Source of the DNA: Palsa-513 sp036510225
GTDB lineage: Bacteria > Actinomycetota > Thermoleophilia > Solirubrobacterales > Solirubrobacteraceae
Direction of reading: 5' to 3'
NCBI GenBank assembly: GCA_036510225.1
Contig: DATCEH010000092.1
Location: 92,605 to 156,604, forward strand
Length of the DNA: 64,000 nt
Shown: positions 17,737 through 26,321 of the stretch, one piece after another
Layout: the number at the start of each line of letters is the position of its first letter
How positions within the stretch are numbered: position 1 is the stretch's first letter
Program-made: the position numbers and the translations under genes
The notes under the pieces: model-generated
Database searches by the model: none
What the model saw: the letters and a program-made list of their open reading frames with translations, nothing else
What the model was told of the DNA's origin: nothing

Positions 17737-18594
17737 ATGGCCCGCGTCGCCCCAGACCCCGAGACCGTCAGCAGGCGACACGCCCCGTCGGCCGTCGGCG
17801 GGGATCTCCGGCGCTTCTGGAACCTGACCTTCACGCTCGCGAGCACCGACTTCCGGATGACCTACTTCGGCTCGGCACTCGGCTACCTCTGGTCGTTGAT
17901 GCAGCCGCTGCTCTACTTCAGCGTGCTCTACGTCGTCTTCACGAAGATCTTCAAGGTCCAGACGAACCCCCCGGTCAAGCACTACGCGGTCTACATGCTG
18001 ACCGGGATCATCCTCTGGACCTTCTTCCTCCAGACGACGAGCACGAGCGTCCAGTGTCTGCTCGCCCGCGAGGGCCTGCTGCGCAAGATGCGCTTCCCGA
18101 GGCTCGTCGTCCCGCTCGCCGTGGCGCTGACCGCGCTCTTCCAGCTCGGCATGAACTTCATCGCCGTGATCCTCTTCGCGGTGATCTCCGGCCTCACGCC
18201 GCGCGTCTCCTGGCTCGAGCTCCCGGTGCTCGTCGTCCTGATGGCGATCCTCGCGGTCGGCACCGGAATGATCCTCTCCTGCCTGTACATCCGCTACCGC
18301 GACATCGCGCCGATCTGGGCGGTCGCGGCGCAGATCCTCTTCTACGGGTCCCCGGTCATCTACACCGCGGCCAAATATCCCGGCGGCTTCGTCCGGATCG
18401 CACTCTGCAACCCGATCGCCGCGATCAACACGCAGATGGAGCATGCCTTCGTCGACCCGACCGCCCACTCCGCCGCCACCGTGATCGGCGGTGGGATCCG
18501 CTTGGCGATCCCGCTCGGGATCATCTTCGGCGTGTTCGCGCTCGGCCTGTGGTTCTTCCACCGCGAGGCCCCGCGGATCGCGGAGAACCTCTGA
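17737..18594 (+). CDS. wzm: ABC-2 type polysaccharide exporter permease (Wzm type)
   Basis: This 285-residue ABC-2 permease has six membrane segments. Cytoplasmic residues come first (FWNLTFTLASTDFRMTYFG, the coupling region typical of Wzm/TagG/RfbD), then LGYLWSLMQPLLYF as the first segment. The conserved NPIAAINTQM and the LYIRYRDIAPIW motif before the last helices are also present. It forms the channel partner of Wzt. The ATG lies 5 bp after the wzt stop, so the pair is one operon. Confidence 0.93.
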   Translation: MARVAPDPETVSRRHAPSAVGGDLRRFWNLTFTLASTDFRMTYFGSALGYLWSLMQPLLYFSVLYVVFTKIFKVQTNPPVKHYAVYMLTGIILWTFFLQTTSTSVQCLLAREGLLRKMRFPRLVVPLAVALTALFQLGMNFIAVILFAVISGLTPRVSWLELPVLVVLMAILAVGTGMILSCLYIRYRDIAPIWAVAAQILFYGSPVIYTAAKYPGGFVRIALCNPIAAINTQMEHAFVDPTAHSAATVIGGGIRLAIPLGIIFGVFALGLWFFHREAPRIAENL

Positions 18595-18596
18595 GG

Positions 18597-18863
18597 ATGG
18601 CGCCCGAGGAGACCACCGAGCGAGAGCTCGGGCTGATGCGGGCGCGAATCGTCGCGCTCGAGGCCGAGCTGGTCGAGGTCTCGGCCCGTGCCCAGGCGGC
18701 CGTCGCCGCGGCCCAGGCCCAGACCTACTGGCTCGATCGCTGGCACGTCGATCTCAACGAGCTGATGCGCCGGCCCGGCGCCAAGGAGCTGCGGCTCGGC
18801 CTCCGCGCCGTCCGCTCGGTCGCGCGCGGCGGGCGCCGCCTGAAGCGTCGCCTGCGCTCGTGA
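18597..18863 (+). CDS. Small coiled-coil protein following the exporter
   Basis: The product has 88 residues. Residues 5-42 form a helix with heptad spacing (RELGLMRARIVALEAELVEV). WLDRWHVDLNELMRRPGA (44-61) follows, then an Arg-rich basic tail (RSVARGGRRLKRRLRS). The WHVDLNxLMRRPG motif resembles the C-terminal ends of some actinobacterial glycosyltransferases and methyltransferases. The ATG is two bases after the wzm stop and the end overlaps the GTG start of the next gene, so it is translated as part of the operon. The function is unknown; a scaffold between exporter and glycosyltransferases is plausible. Confidence 0.72.
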   Translation: MAPEETTERELGLMRARIVALEAELVEVSARAQAAVAAAQAQTYWLDRWHVDLNELMRRPGAKELRLGLRAVRSVARGGRRLKRRLRS

Positions 18864-21082
18864 CCGCCGCCCGCTCGATGGGATCCATCTCGACGAGCTT
18901 CCCCAGCGCCTGCGCGGTGATCCCGGTCAAGGATGGCGAGCGCCACCTCGCCGAGCTGCTCGACGCGCTGGCCCGTGAGGGCGTCGACGAGACCCTGGTG
19001 ATCGACTCCGGTTCGACTGACCGCTCGCCGGAGATCGCCCGGAGCGCCGGCGCCCGGGTGATCCGGATCGATCCGGGCGACTTCGGCCACGGGCGGACCC
19101 GCAACCTCGGCGCCGAAGCGACCTCCGCCGAGCTGATCTGCTTCCTCACGCAGGACGCCACCCCCCGCCCCGGCTGGCTGGCCGCCTATCGGGAGGCGTT
19201 CGCGCTCGAGGATCGGATCGGCGCCGCCTACGGGCCGCACGTCGCGCGGGCGCAGACCAGCCCGATGATCGCCCGCGAGCTCGCCGAGTTCTTCGCCGGC
19301 TTCGCGCCCGACGGCCGGCCGCAGATCCAACGCGCCGGCGACGCGGCCTTCCTGTCCAACGTCAACGCCGCCTACCGTCGGGCCTGCTGGACCGAGATCC
19401 GCTTCCGCGACGTCGCCTACGCCGAGGACCAGGCGTTCGGCGCAGACCTGCTCGCCGCCGGCTGGAGCAAGGTCTACCACCCTGGGGCAGCCGTCCTCCA
19501 CGCCCACGACTACGGCCCGATCGAGTTCATGCGCCGCTACTTCGACGAGTACCGCGGGCTCCGCGAGACGACCGGACACATCGAGCCGTTCGGTTTCTCC
19601 GCGACGCTCGCCGCGGTCCGCGGCGGGATGTGTGGCGACGACCGGTGGCTGGCCGCGCGCGGGGCCACGCCGATCGAGCGGGTTCGCTGGCTCGCGCGGT
19701 CGGGCACCCACCACGGCGCCCGCCGCGTCTTCGCCGCGCTCGGATCCCGCTCGGCCGCGCTCCCCGCCGCCGTGCAGCGGCGCATCTCGCTGGAGGGCCG
19801 CGCCGGCGTCGCGCCGGCCGCCCTCAACGGCTCGTCGCGGACCGCTGACGAGTCACCGGAGACCCCTCCCGACGCCGGCGCCGGCGCCGGCACCGGCGCC
19901 GGCGCCGCGGGCCGGGTTCCCCCCGCACGCGCGGTCCGGCCTCGAGCACTCGAGAACGACTTCGCCCTGATCGAGGAGGTCTGGCGCGAGGGGACCACCC
20001 CCCTGCTGGACCCGGTTCCCGGCATGGCCGACCGCGACCGGCTGCGGATCGCGATGATCCTGCCGCCGTTCACGCGCGGCAGCGGCGGCCACAACACCCT
20101 GATGCAGATCCTCACCCGGCTCGAGCGCCGGGGACACGTCTGCACCGTCTGGGTGCACGACTTCCTCGGTGTTCATCGGTCCGTCTGGCCGGCCGTCCTG
20201 CGCGCGGAGCTGCGGGAGTTCTTCGCCCCCTTCGAGGGCCCCGTGTACAAGGGCTTCGACCGTTGGCAGGGCGCCGACGTCGTGCTGGCGACCGGCTGGC
20301 AGACCGTCCACCCGGCGTTGCGACTCGACCAGTGCAGGGCCCGCGTCTACGTGGTCAACGACCACGAGCCCGAGTTCTACGCGACGTCGACCGAGCGCGC
20401 CCTCGCCACCGAGACTTACGGCTTCGGGCTGCACTGCGTCGCCGCCAGCCCCTGGCTGCGCGATCTCCTGATCGACACGTACTCGACCAGCGCCGACGCC
20501 TTCCAGCTCGGCGTCGCCCACGAGATCTACAGGCCCCGGCCGGTCGAGCGCCGCCGCGACACGGTCGTCTACTACGCCCGTCACAGCACGGCGCGGCGCG
20601 CCGTCCCGGTCGGGCTGATGGCGCTCGCCGAGCTCCACCGCCGCCGTCCCGACATCCGGATCGTGCTGTTCGGTGCGAAGACCCCGCCCGACACGTCGTT
20701 CCCGTTTGAGCACCTCGGCGTGCTGACCCCCGAGAACCTCAGCTGGCTCTACTCCGAGTCGACGGTCGGCCTCTGCCTGTCGCTGACGAACTTCTCGCTG
20801 ATGCCCAAGGAGATGCTCGCGTGCGGCCTGCCCTGCGTCGAGCTCGCCGGGGTCAGCGCGGAGTCGATCTTCGGACCCGACGGCCCACTCGAGCTCGCGC
20901 CTCTCAACCCGGTACGAATCGCCGATCGCCTCGAGCGACTGGTCGACGACCGTGAGCTCTGGGAGCGCCGCTCACGCGAGGGCATCGAGTTCGTCGCCAG
21001 CCACACGTGGGACCATGCGACCGACGAGGTCGAGGCCGGCCTGCGCCACGCGCTCGCCCTCCGCGAGGACGCGCCTCGGTGA
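18860..21082 (+). CDS. GT2-GT4 fusion glycosyltransferase (WsaF-like C-terminal half)
   Basis: The 740-residue fusion has a GT2 domain (18-310) with CAVIPVKDGERHLAELLDAL, VIDSGSTDRSPE, TQDATPRPGW (the DxD region) and YAEDQAFGADLLAAGWSKVY, like rhamnosyltransferases. Residues 325-360 are a flexible Gly/Ala/Pro linker encoded by a GC repeat. Residues 395-735 form a GT-B domain like WsaF (RIAMILPPFTRGSGGHNT, YVVNDHEPEFYATS, FSLMPKEMLACGLPCVEL); WsaF is a beta-1,2-rhamnosyltransferase of S-layer glycans. The enzyme would add two linked deoxysugars. GTG 18860 overlaps the preceding stop; ATG 18878 is an alternative. Confidence 0.87.
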   Translation: MTAARSMGSISTSFPSACAVIPVKDGERHLAELLDALAREGVDETLVIDSGSTDRSPEIARSAGARVIRIDPGDFGHGRTRNLGAEATSAELICFLTQDATPRPGWLAAYREAFALEDRIGAAYGPHVARAQTSPMIARELAEFFAGFAPDGRPQIQRAGDAAFLSNVNAAYRRACWTEIRFRDVAYAEDQAFGADLLAAGWSKVYHPGAAVLHAHDYGPIEFMRRYFDEYRGLRETTGHIEPFGFSATLAAVRGGMCGDDRWLAARGATPIERVRWLARSGTHHGARRVFAALGSRSAALPAAVQRRISLEGRAGVAPAALNGSSRTADESPETPPDAGAGAGTGAGAAGRVPPARAVRPRALENDFALIEEVWREGTTPLLDPVPGMADRDRLRIAMILPPFTRGSGGHNTLMQILTRLERRGHVCTVWVHDFLGVHRSVWPAVLRAELREFFAPFEGPVYKGFDRWQGADVVLATGWQTVHPALRLDQCRARVYVVNDHEPEFYATSTERALATETYGFGLHCVAASPWLRDLLIDTYSTSADAFQLGVAHEIYRPRPVERRRDTVVYYARHSTARRAVPVGLMALAELHRRRPDIRIVLFGAKTPPDTSFPFEHLGVLTPENLSWLYSESTVGLCLSLTNFSLMPKEMLACGLPCVELAGVSAESIFGPDGPLELAPLNPVRIADRLERLVDDRELWERRSREGIEFVASHTWDHATDEVEAGLRHALALREDAPR
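19877..19912 (+). repeat. GCCGGC-rich linker repeat inside the GT2-GT4 gene
   Basis: Short tandem units of GGCGCC/GCCGGC encode AGAGAGTGAGAA between the two catalytic domains. Such repeats can change length by slippage without breaking the frame. Confidence 0.6.
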
Positions 21083-22122
21083 GCGAGATGCCGGTGCCGC
21101 CGCCCGAGCTCGCCGCCTATGTGGCCGCCTGCTCCGACGGCGACCCGGTCAGGCTGTACCTCGGACACGGGGCGATCCTCGCCCGCGGGCTGCTCGCCCA
21201 CTTCCCGGAGGATCTCGCCCTGAGTGGCGAGCGGGTGCTCGACTTCGGCTGCGGGTCGGGGCGCTTCCTGCGCCACCTCGTCAACGCCGGGACCGGCGCG
21301 GCATTCGAGGGCGCGGACATCGACGCTGCGTGCATCGACTGGCTCGAACGTCACCTTCCGCCACCCCACACCGCGTTTCGCAACGCGGCAACTCCTCCCC
21401 TGCCACGCCCGGACGGCCACTACGCGCTGATCTACGCGACCTCCGTGTTCACCCACCTCACCGACACCTGGGCCGCCTGGATCTGCGAGCTCCATCGCCT
21501 GCTCGCCGACGGCGGTGTGCTGATCGCGACAACGCTCGACGAGGCGGCCGGCGTCGACTTCGACGAGGACCCGTGGGATGACGCGCGGATCGGCATGCTC
21601 GTGCTCGGGCCCGGCCGGCCATGGGTCGCCGGTGGGCCGATGGTGCTCCACTCCGAGTGGTGGATCCGCGCCCATTGGGGCCGCGCCTTCGACGTGCTCG
21701 ACTTTCATCCCGGCACGGGCAGCGACTTCGGCCAGGCGATCGTCGTGATGCGCAAGCGCCCGGGCGCGATCACGCCGGAGGAGCTCGAGCGGATCGAGCC
21801 CGACGAGCCCCGCGAGCTCTCGGCTCTGATCCACGCCGTCCGCCGCGCCGGTCAGGAGAGCGTCAGCCTCAACGCTGACCACGATGCCTACAGCGTCGCC
21901 TACCAGACCGAGGCGACGCGCAGCAGGCGGCTCGAGCTCGAGAACGCCGAGCTCGCCCGGCGGCTCGCGGATGCCGAGTCCCAGCTCGCCGCCGCCCGGC
22001 GCGGGCCGCAGGCCCTGGTCAACCTGCTCGGCGCGCTGCGCTCCAGAGCACGGGTCCTCAGCCGCCGCTGGCCGGGTAGAGGCGGGGGACGCGGGTCGGG
22101 CAGTAGAGCTCGTACGCGCTGA
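21079..22122 (+). CDS. SAM methyltransferase with a coiled-coil tail
   Basis: In this 347-residue protein, motif I is VLDFGCGSGR (53-62), then GADIDAACIDW, and HYALIYATSVFTHLTDTW. The catalytic core ends near residue 225. A C-terminal helix of about 45 residues (RRLELENAELARRLADAES) and an Arg-rich end follow, as in its neighbours. It is likely a sugar O-methyltransferase in glycan assembly. GTG 21079 overlaps the preceding stop. Its last 65 bp overlap the convergent membrane glycosyltransferase gene. Confidence 0.83.
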   Translation: MSEMPVPPPELAAYVAACSDGDPVRLYLGHGAILARGLLAHFPEDLALSGERVLDFGCGSGRFLRHLVNAGTGAAFEGADIDAACIDWLERHLPPPHTAFRNAATPPLPRPDGHYALIYATSVFTHLTDTWAAWICELHRLLADGGVLIATTLDEAAGVDFDEDPWDDARIGMLVLGPGRPWVAGGPMVLHSEWWIRAHWGRAFDVLDFHPGTGSDFGQAIVVMRKRPGAITPEELERIEPDEPRELSALIHAVRRAGQESVSLNADHDAYSVAYQTEATRSRRLELENAELARRLADAESQLAAARRGPQALVNLLGALRSRARVLSRRWPGRGGGRGSGSRARTR

Positions 22123-24163
22123 ACGGCTTGACGGCGTCTCCGAGCACGACATAGAGACCGGTGCCGTCGGGGAAGCCCACGCACGCCGGGGGGTTTCCGG
22201 GGCCGTCGGCATGGCGGAACATGAACGCATCGTGCGGGCCCAGCGTGGCCGGCGAGTAGGTCGCCGGGAGGCTCAGTCCCGACGCGGCGGCGAGCTTGGC
22301 CAAGGGTCCCGCCGCGAAGAACGGAACATCCGAGCTCGGCGCGTCGAACTCGACCAGCGCGACGCCCTGGCGGTGCATCGCGCTCATCACGGCGGCGATC
22401 CTCGACTGATACGGCTGGGGAATCTGCGACTCGAGCTGCGCCGTCACGTCGGGGCTCAGGGGAGCCGTCCGCCGGTAGGTCTCGGGCGTATGGCCCGGGC
22501 AGAGGAACGTATCGGTCTCGAGCGGCTGGGCGGCGTTGCCGACCACGACGTAGACGCCGCTGCCGTCGTCCATTCGCCGGCACGGCGGCGGATCGCCGGC
22601 GACCGGGAAATGACGCAGCAGGAAGGCGCCGTGCGGGCCGAGGTTCGCCGGGTCGTATGCGTCGGTCGGCGCGAGTCCCGCTTCGAGTGCGCGGACCTGG
22701 AGGCCCGAGGTGTTGAAGTCGATCGCGTCCGCGCTGCCGCCGTCGAACGTCACGCTCCGGATGCCGGCCCGCCTCAAGGCGCTCATCAGCGACGGGATCC
22801 GCCCGTCGGTCCCCGGCCCGCCGCGCAGCCAGCCGTCCGGCGAGTACGCGGTCAGGACACGCTGGAAGGTCGCGTTCGCCGCGGCCCCCGGCAGCGTGAC
22901 CCGCTCGGGGTGACCGACCCCGGCCGAGACGCCGACGAGGTTCACCAGTACGACCACGCCGAGCACGGCGGTTGCCGCCCGCCGGATCCGTGGGCGCGCG
23001 ACGGCGATCCAGCCGGCCCCGAGAACGGCGACGAAGACCAGCTCCGGAAGCGAATAGCGGGCGTCCTTGTGGACGATCAGCGTCGTGCCGACCCAGGCCA
23101 CGACGATCCCGGCCAACAGCTCCACGCGCAGGTCGGCCGCGCGGGGCGCTCGGAGGAGGTCGCGTACGGCGAGGCAGGTCCCGACGACGAAGAAGACGAC
23201 CAGCGGAACGAGGAGCTGGATGTTGAGTGCGTCCCAGAAGTAGTAGGCCAGGCTCTCCGCCGAGAACCGGCTCGGCGCGGTGTACGCGGTGGCGGTCGCG
23301 TCGTGCTCGGCGACGAGTCCCCTCAGCTCGTGGGCGTGGTAGACGTACCACGGACCCGCGATGACCGCCAGGCCGATCGCGAACGCGGCGAGCCCGCGCC
23401 AGTGCCGCCAGCCGCCGCGCGCGAAGGCGACCAGGAGGACGCCGGCGAAGAACAGCACGGACGTCTGCTTGGTCAGCATCGCCAGGCCGCAGAGCACGCC
23501 CGCCAGCCCGGCGAGGCCGGTCCGCTCGAAGCGGTTGCTCGCGAGGGTCGCCCAGACGCCCGCGGCGACGAGCGCCGCCTGCTCGGGGTCGAGCAGGAAC
23601 TCGTGCATCTCGGAGACGATCATCGGCGTGCCGAGCGCGAACAGCGCGGCGAGCAGGCCGGCGCGCGTCTGGCCGTAGACGAGCGTGCCGATCCCGTAGC
23701 AGGACGCCGCGAGCAGCGGCACGAAGACGATGTTCGACGCGAGGATCACCGACCCCGGATGCAGGCCGCCGACGATCAGCCCGAGCGCGCCGACGATGTG
23801 CCCGAGCGGCGGGTAGGTGTTGAAGTCGGTGAACGGCGCCGTCAGGTGACCGCTCTGGACCTCGGCGCGCACGTTGTTCGCGAGCACGGTGTGCAGGCCG
23901 TTGTCCCAGTCCTGGACGCGGTCGTCGGCGCTCACCCACCAGATCGTCGTCCCGACGAACACGAAGACCGCCGCGATCGCCAGCCGGATATCGAGCCCGG
24001 CCGTCGAAACCGCGGCTCGGAAACCCCGAGCCGATCCGCGGGCCGGGACGCCGCCGGCCTGGACGCCGGCCGGGACGCCGCCTGCCGGAACGCCGCCGGC
24101 CGGGACGCCGCCGACCGGGACGCCGCCGGCCGGGGTGCCCTCAGACGACCCGGCCGGGCTCAC
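22058..24163 (-). CDS. GT-C membrane glycosyltransferase (ArnT/PMT-like) with N-terminal repeats
   Basis: The 701-residue protein starts with a cytoplasmic region of GGVPA repeats (residues about 5-45). About 10 membrane helices follow. The first loop has DWDNGLHTVLANNVRAE, with the catalytic-type Asp of GT39/GT83 enzymes, and FNTYPPLGHIVGALG; FLLDPEQAALVAAGV is also typical. An extracytoplasmic C-terminal half of about 300 residues contains a repeated unit (CRRMDDGSGVYVVVGN and CVGFPDGTGLYVVLGD). It would transfer a sugar from a lipid carrier outside the membrane. GTG 24163 overlaps the upstream stop; the long frame to 24712 is excluded by this coupling. Confidence 0.84.
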   Translation of the reverse strand: MSPAGSSEGTPAGGVPVGGVPAGGVPAGGVPAGVQAGGVPARGSARGFRAAVSTAGLDIRLAIAAVFVFVGTTIWWVSADDRVQDWDNGLHTVLANNVRAEVQSGHLTAPFTDFNTYPPLGHIVGALGLIVGGLHPGSVILASNIVFVPLLAASCYGIGTLVYGQTRAGLLAALFALGTPMIVSEMHEFLLDPEQAALVAAGVWATLASNRFERTGLAGLAGVLCGLAMLTKQTSVLFFAGVLLVAFARGGWRHWRGLAAFAIGLAVIAGPWYVYHAHELRGLVAEHDATATAYTAPSRFSAESLAYYFWDALNIQLLVPLVVFFVVGTCLAVRDLLRAPRAADLRVELLAGIVVAWVGTTLIVHKDARYSLPELVFVAVLGAGWIAVARPRIRRAATAVLGVVVLVNLVGVSAGVGHPERVTLPGAAANATFQRVLTAYSPDGWLRGGPGTDGRIPSLMSALRRAGIRSVTFDGGSADAIDFNTSGLQVRALEAGLAPTDAYDPANLGPHGAFLLRHFPVAGDPPPCRRMDDGSGVYVVVGNAAQPLETDTFLCPGHTPETYRRTAPLSPDVTAQLESQIPQPYQSRIAAVMSAMHRQGVALVEFDAPSSDVPFFAAGPLAKLAAASGLSLPATYSPATLGPHDAFMFRHADGPGNPPACVGFPDGTGLYVVLGDAVKPFSAYELYCPTRVPRLYPASGG
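24058..24140 (-). repeat. 15-bp tandem repeats encoding GGVPA
   Basis: About five imperfect copies of a 15-bp unit (GCCGGCCGGGACGCC on the plus strand) encode repeated GGVPA pentapeptides at the start of the GT-C protein. The near-identity of the copies suggests recent expansion. Confidence 0.75.
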
Positions 24164-25317
24164 CCGCGATAGCCGACGAAGTTGATCGCCGCCGGCGCGT
24201 CGAGGCGGAGCTCGACCTCCCGCTCGGGTGAGTCGAGCGCAAGCACGACGTAGCCGGCGCCGCCCGGCGGCCCGGTGACGATCGCGCTCGCCTGACCCGT
24301 CGCTCCCCTGACCTCGACCTCGATCGGCTCGCCGGTTCCGATCACACCGACCATCAACTCGCGGGAGGGCGCCCGCAGACGGGCGTGGAGGCGGGCGCCG
24401 TCTGCCAGATGAAGGGTCTCGTTGGGCGCGTAGGCGACCTTCTGGCTCGTCCGGGTGTCCATCATCCACGGCCGGATGAACGACGGCGGGCCGGGCAGGG
24501 CGATCGGGCTGAGGATCAGGTCGAGCCAGTACCTGCCGAACACGGGCGCCAGATCCGGGCGGTACTCCTCGAGCCCACGCGCGAGGCGCTGCTCGTCGGG
24601 CTGAACGGGTCGCACGCCCATCAGGAGGGGGTCGTAGTTGGAGGCGATCACGTGACGGCGCAGGTCGCCGAAGGCGAGCTCGAACTCGTGGAAGCTGACC
24701 CCCCGGCCCCAACGCGCCAGCGCCTCGCGGGCGGCCGGCCCGCCCCGGCCGGCGGCGTCGGCCATCGCCGCGGTGAAGTCTCCTCGCCGGGAGTTGCGGG
24801 CGTAGCGCAGGGCGAGGTCGTCGGGCAGCTGGGAGAAGTACGGCATCTGGGCCGTGTGATGGTCGAAGTCGATCAGCCGGTTGGGCGCCTCGCAGACGAC
24901 GATGACCCCGTCGCGGCGGACGACGCGCCGCGCCAGCGCGAGGACGTCGAGGCGTTCGGGCACCGTCAGGTGCTCGACGACCGCGTAGAGCAGGAAGACG
25001 TCGACCTCGCCGGCGAAGCGCTCGACCTCCGCGGCGATCGTCTCGACCGGGGCGTGGTGGAGCTCGGCGTTGTCGAGGCCGGCGTAGGCCAGGACCTGCC
25101 GGCCGAGGTCGACGGCCGATTCGTCGATGTCGAAGCCGATGTGCCGGCCGGCCCGGGCGGCGAACGCCCGGCTGACGAAGCCCATCCCGCAGCCGTACTC
25201 GAGCACCGTCCGGCCGGCCAGCGAGCAGACCTGCTCGATCCAGGGGATCAGGCTTCCGGCGGCGGCATCGAAGCGGCCGTCGGTGTCGATGATCCCCGGC
25301 ATCAGCTCGGTGCCCAT
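24160..25317 (-). CDS. SAM methyltransferase with a C-terminal beta domain
   Basis: In this 385-residue protein, motif I is VLEYGCGMGF (38-47), then GFDIDESAVDLGRQVL, VDVFLLYAVVEHL, and RRDGVIVVCEAPNRLIDFDHHT, as in class I methyltransferases. After about residue 290 there is a beta-rich segment (LHARLRAPSRELMVGVIG to the end) that could bind glycan. ATG 25317 is chosen because TAAGCT ends 7 nt upstream; ATG 25356 would lie under the divergent promoter. It is coupled to the GT-C gene by a GTGA overlap. Confidence 0.83.
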   Translation of the reverse strand: MGTELMPGIIDTDGRFDAAAGSLIPWIEQVCSLAGRTVLEYGCGMGFVSRAFAARAGRHIGFDIDESAVDLGRQVLAYAGLDNAELHHAPVETIAAEVERFAGEVDVFLLYAVVEHLTVPERLDVLALARRVVRRDGVIVVCEAPNRLIDFDHHTAQMPYFSQLPDDLALRYARNSRRGDFTAAMADAAGRGGPAAREALARWGRGVSFHEFELAFGDLRRHVIASNYDPLLMGVRPVQPDEQRLARGLEEYRPDLAPVFGRYWLDLILSPIALPGPPSFIRPWMMDTRTSQKVAYAPNETLHLADGARLHARLRAPSRELMVGVIGTGEPIEVEVRGATGQASAIVTGPPGGAGYVVLALDSPEREVELRLDAPAAINFVGYRG

Positions 25318-25324
25318 CGGGCGG

Positions 25325-25330
25325 AGCTTA
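25325..25330 (-). promoter_or_regulatory. -10 box TAAGCT for the methyltransferase at 25317
   Basis: On the minus strand TAAGCT ends 7 nt before ATG 25317. Confidence 0.42.
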
Positions 25331-25356
25331 ACGGCCGGGTGGCGGGCGACTATCAT
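25328..25356 (+). promoter_or_regulatory. Sigma70-like promoter for the 25431-29346 operon
   Basis: TTAACG (25328-25333) and TATCAT (25351-25356) are separated by 17 bp, a good -35/-10 pair. It would give a leader of about 70 nt ending in GAAGGAG just before TTG 25431. It overlaps the divergent -10 box. Confidence 0.5.
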
Positions 25357-25430
25357 GGCCGCGTCCGCCCGGGTCTCCGCTGGCTGCCGAGCACCCGCGC
25401 ACCGCGATCGCACTGAAGGAGCAGCAGACC

Positions 25431-26321
25431 TTGGAGATCTTCGACGACTCCGCGTGGCAGATGTCCTGGGGAGAGCGGGCCGCGTTCGAGGGACTGCTGG
25501 CCCAGTGCAAGCCGGCGCTGGCAATCGAGATCGGCAGCGCGGATGGTGCGGCGCTGGCGCAGATCGCCCGGCACGCCGGCGAGGTCCACTCGTTCGACCT
25601 GCTGCGGCCGGCGGCCGCCACCGAGCACTTCCCGGACGTGACCTTCCACACCGGCGACTCGCACGCCCTCCTGCCTGAGCTGCTCGCCGGGCTGGCGGCC
25701 GACGGGCGTAAGGTCGACTTCGCGCTGGTCAACGGGGATCACTCGCCGTCGGGGGTCCGCCGCGACGTCGAGGACCTGCTCGATTCGCCGGCCGTCTGCG
25801 ACACGGTGATCCTCGTCCACGACTCGACCAACGAGCGGGTCCGCGAGGGGCTCGACGCGATCCGCTTCGCCGCCTGGCCCAAGGTCGCCTTCGTCGAGCT
25901 CGACTTCGTCGCCGGCTACATGGTTCGGGAGGAGCGCCTCCGGCACGAGCTGTGGGGCGGCTTTGCGATCGTCATGGTCGACTCGACGCGGCGGCGGTAC
26001 CGGACCGGCTCGGTGACCGACGACCGGTGCTACCCGGCGGCCGAGCTGTTGGCGACCGCCCGCGAGATGGTGCTCGCCCGCGAGCACGGGCAGGATCTGT
26101 CGGCCGCGCTCGAGGTCGTCGCCGGCGGCGACACGCCGACCCGCCTGATCGCCGAGCTTGAGACCGAGCTGGCCGCGGCGACCGCCGAGATCGAGCGACT
26201 GAGCAGCGTGTCGCGACATCACGAGGCCCTCTGGAACTCGCTGATGGACTCGTGGAGCTGGCGGATCACCGAGCCGGTGCGCAGCGCGAAGGACCGGCTC
26301 CGGGGGAAGCTGCCGCTGTGA
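25431..26321 (+). CDS. Class I SAM methyltransferase with a helical tail
   Basis: In this 296-residue protein, motif I is AIEIGSADGAALAQIA, then VHSFDLL, with VDFALVNGDHSPSGVRRD marking the group of small-molecule and sugar methyltransferases with a GDHSY-type motif. Residues 235-260 are helical (LIAELETELAAATAEIERL). The end, WSWRITEPVRSAKDRLRGK, is the basic WRxTxPxR tail also common at the ends of actinobacterial glycosyltransferases. The start is TTG 25431, supported by GAAGGAG 10 nt upstream. It is coupled to the next gene by GTGA. Confidence 0.82.
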   Translation: MEIFDDSAWQMSWGERAAFEGLLAQCKPALAIEIGSADGAALAQIARHAGEVHSFDLLRPAAATEHFPDVTFHTGDSHALLPELLAGLAADGRKVDFALVNGDHSPSGVRRDVEDLLDSPAVCDTVILVHDSTNERVREGLDAIRFAAWPKVAFVELDFVAGYMVREERLRHELWGGFAIVMVDSTRRRYRTGSVTDDRCYPAAELLATAREMVLAREHGQDLSAALEVVAGGDTPTRLIAELETELAAATAEIERLSSVSRHHEALWNSLMDSWSWRITEPVRSAKDRLRGKLPL

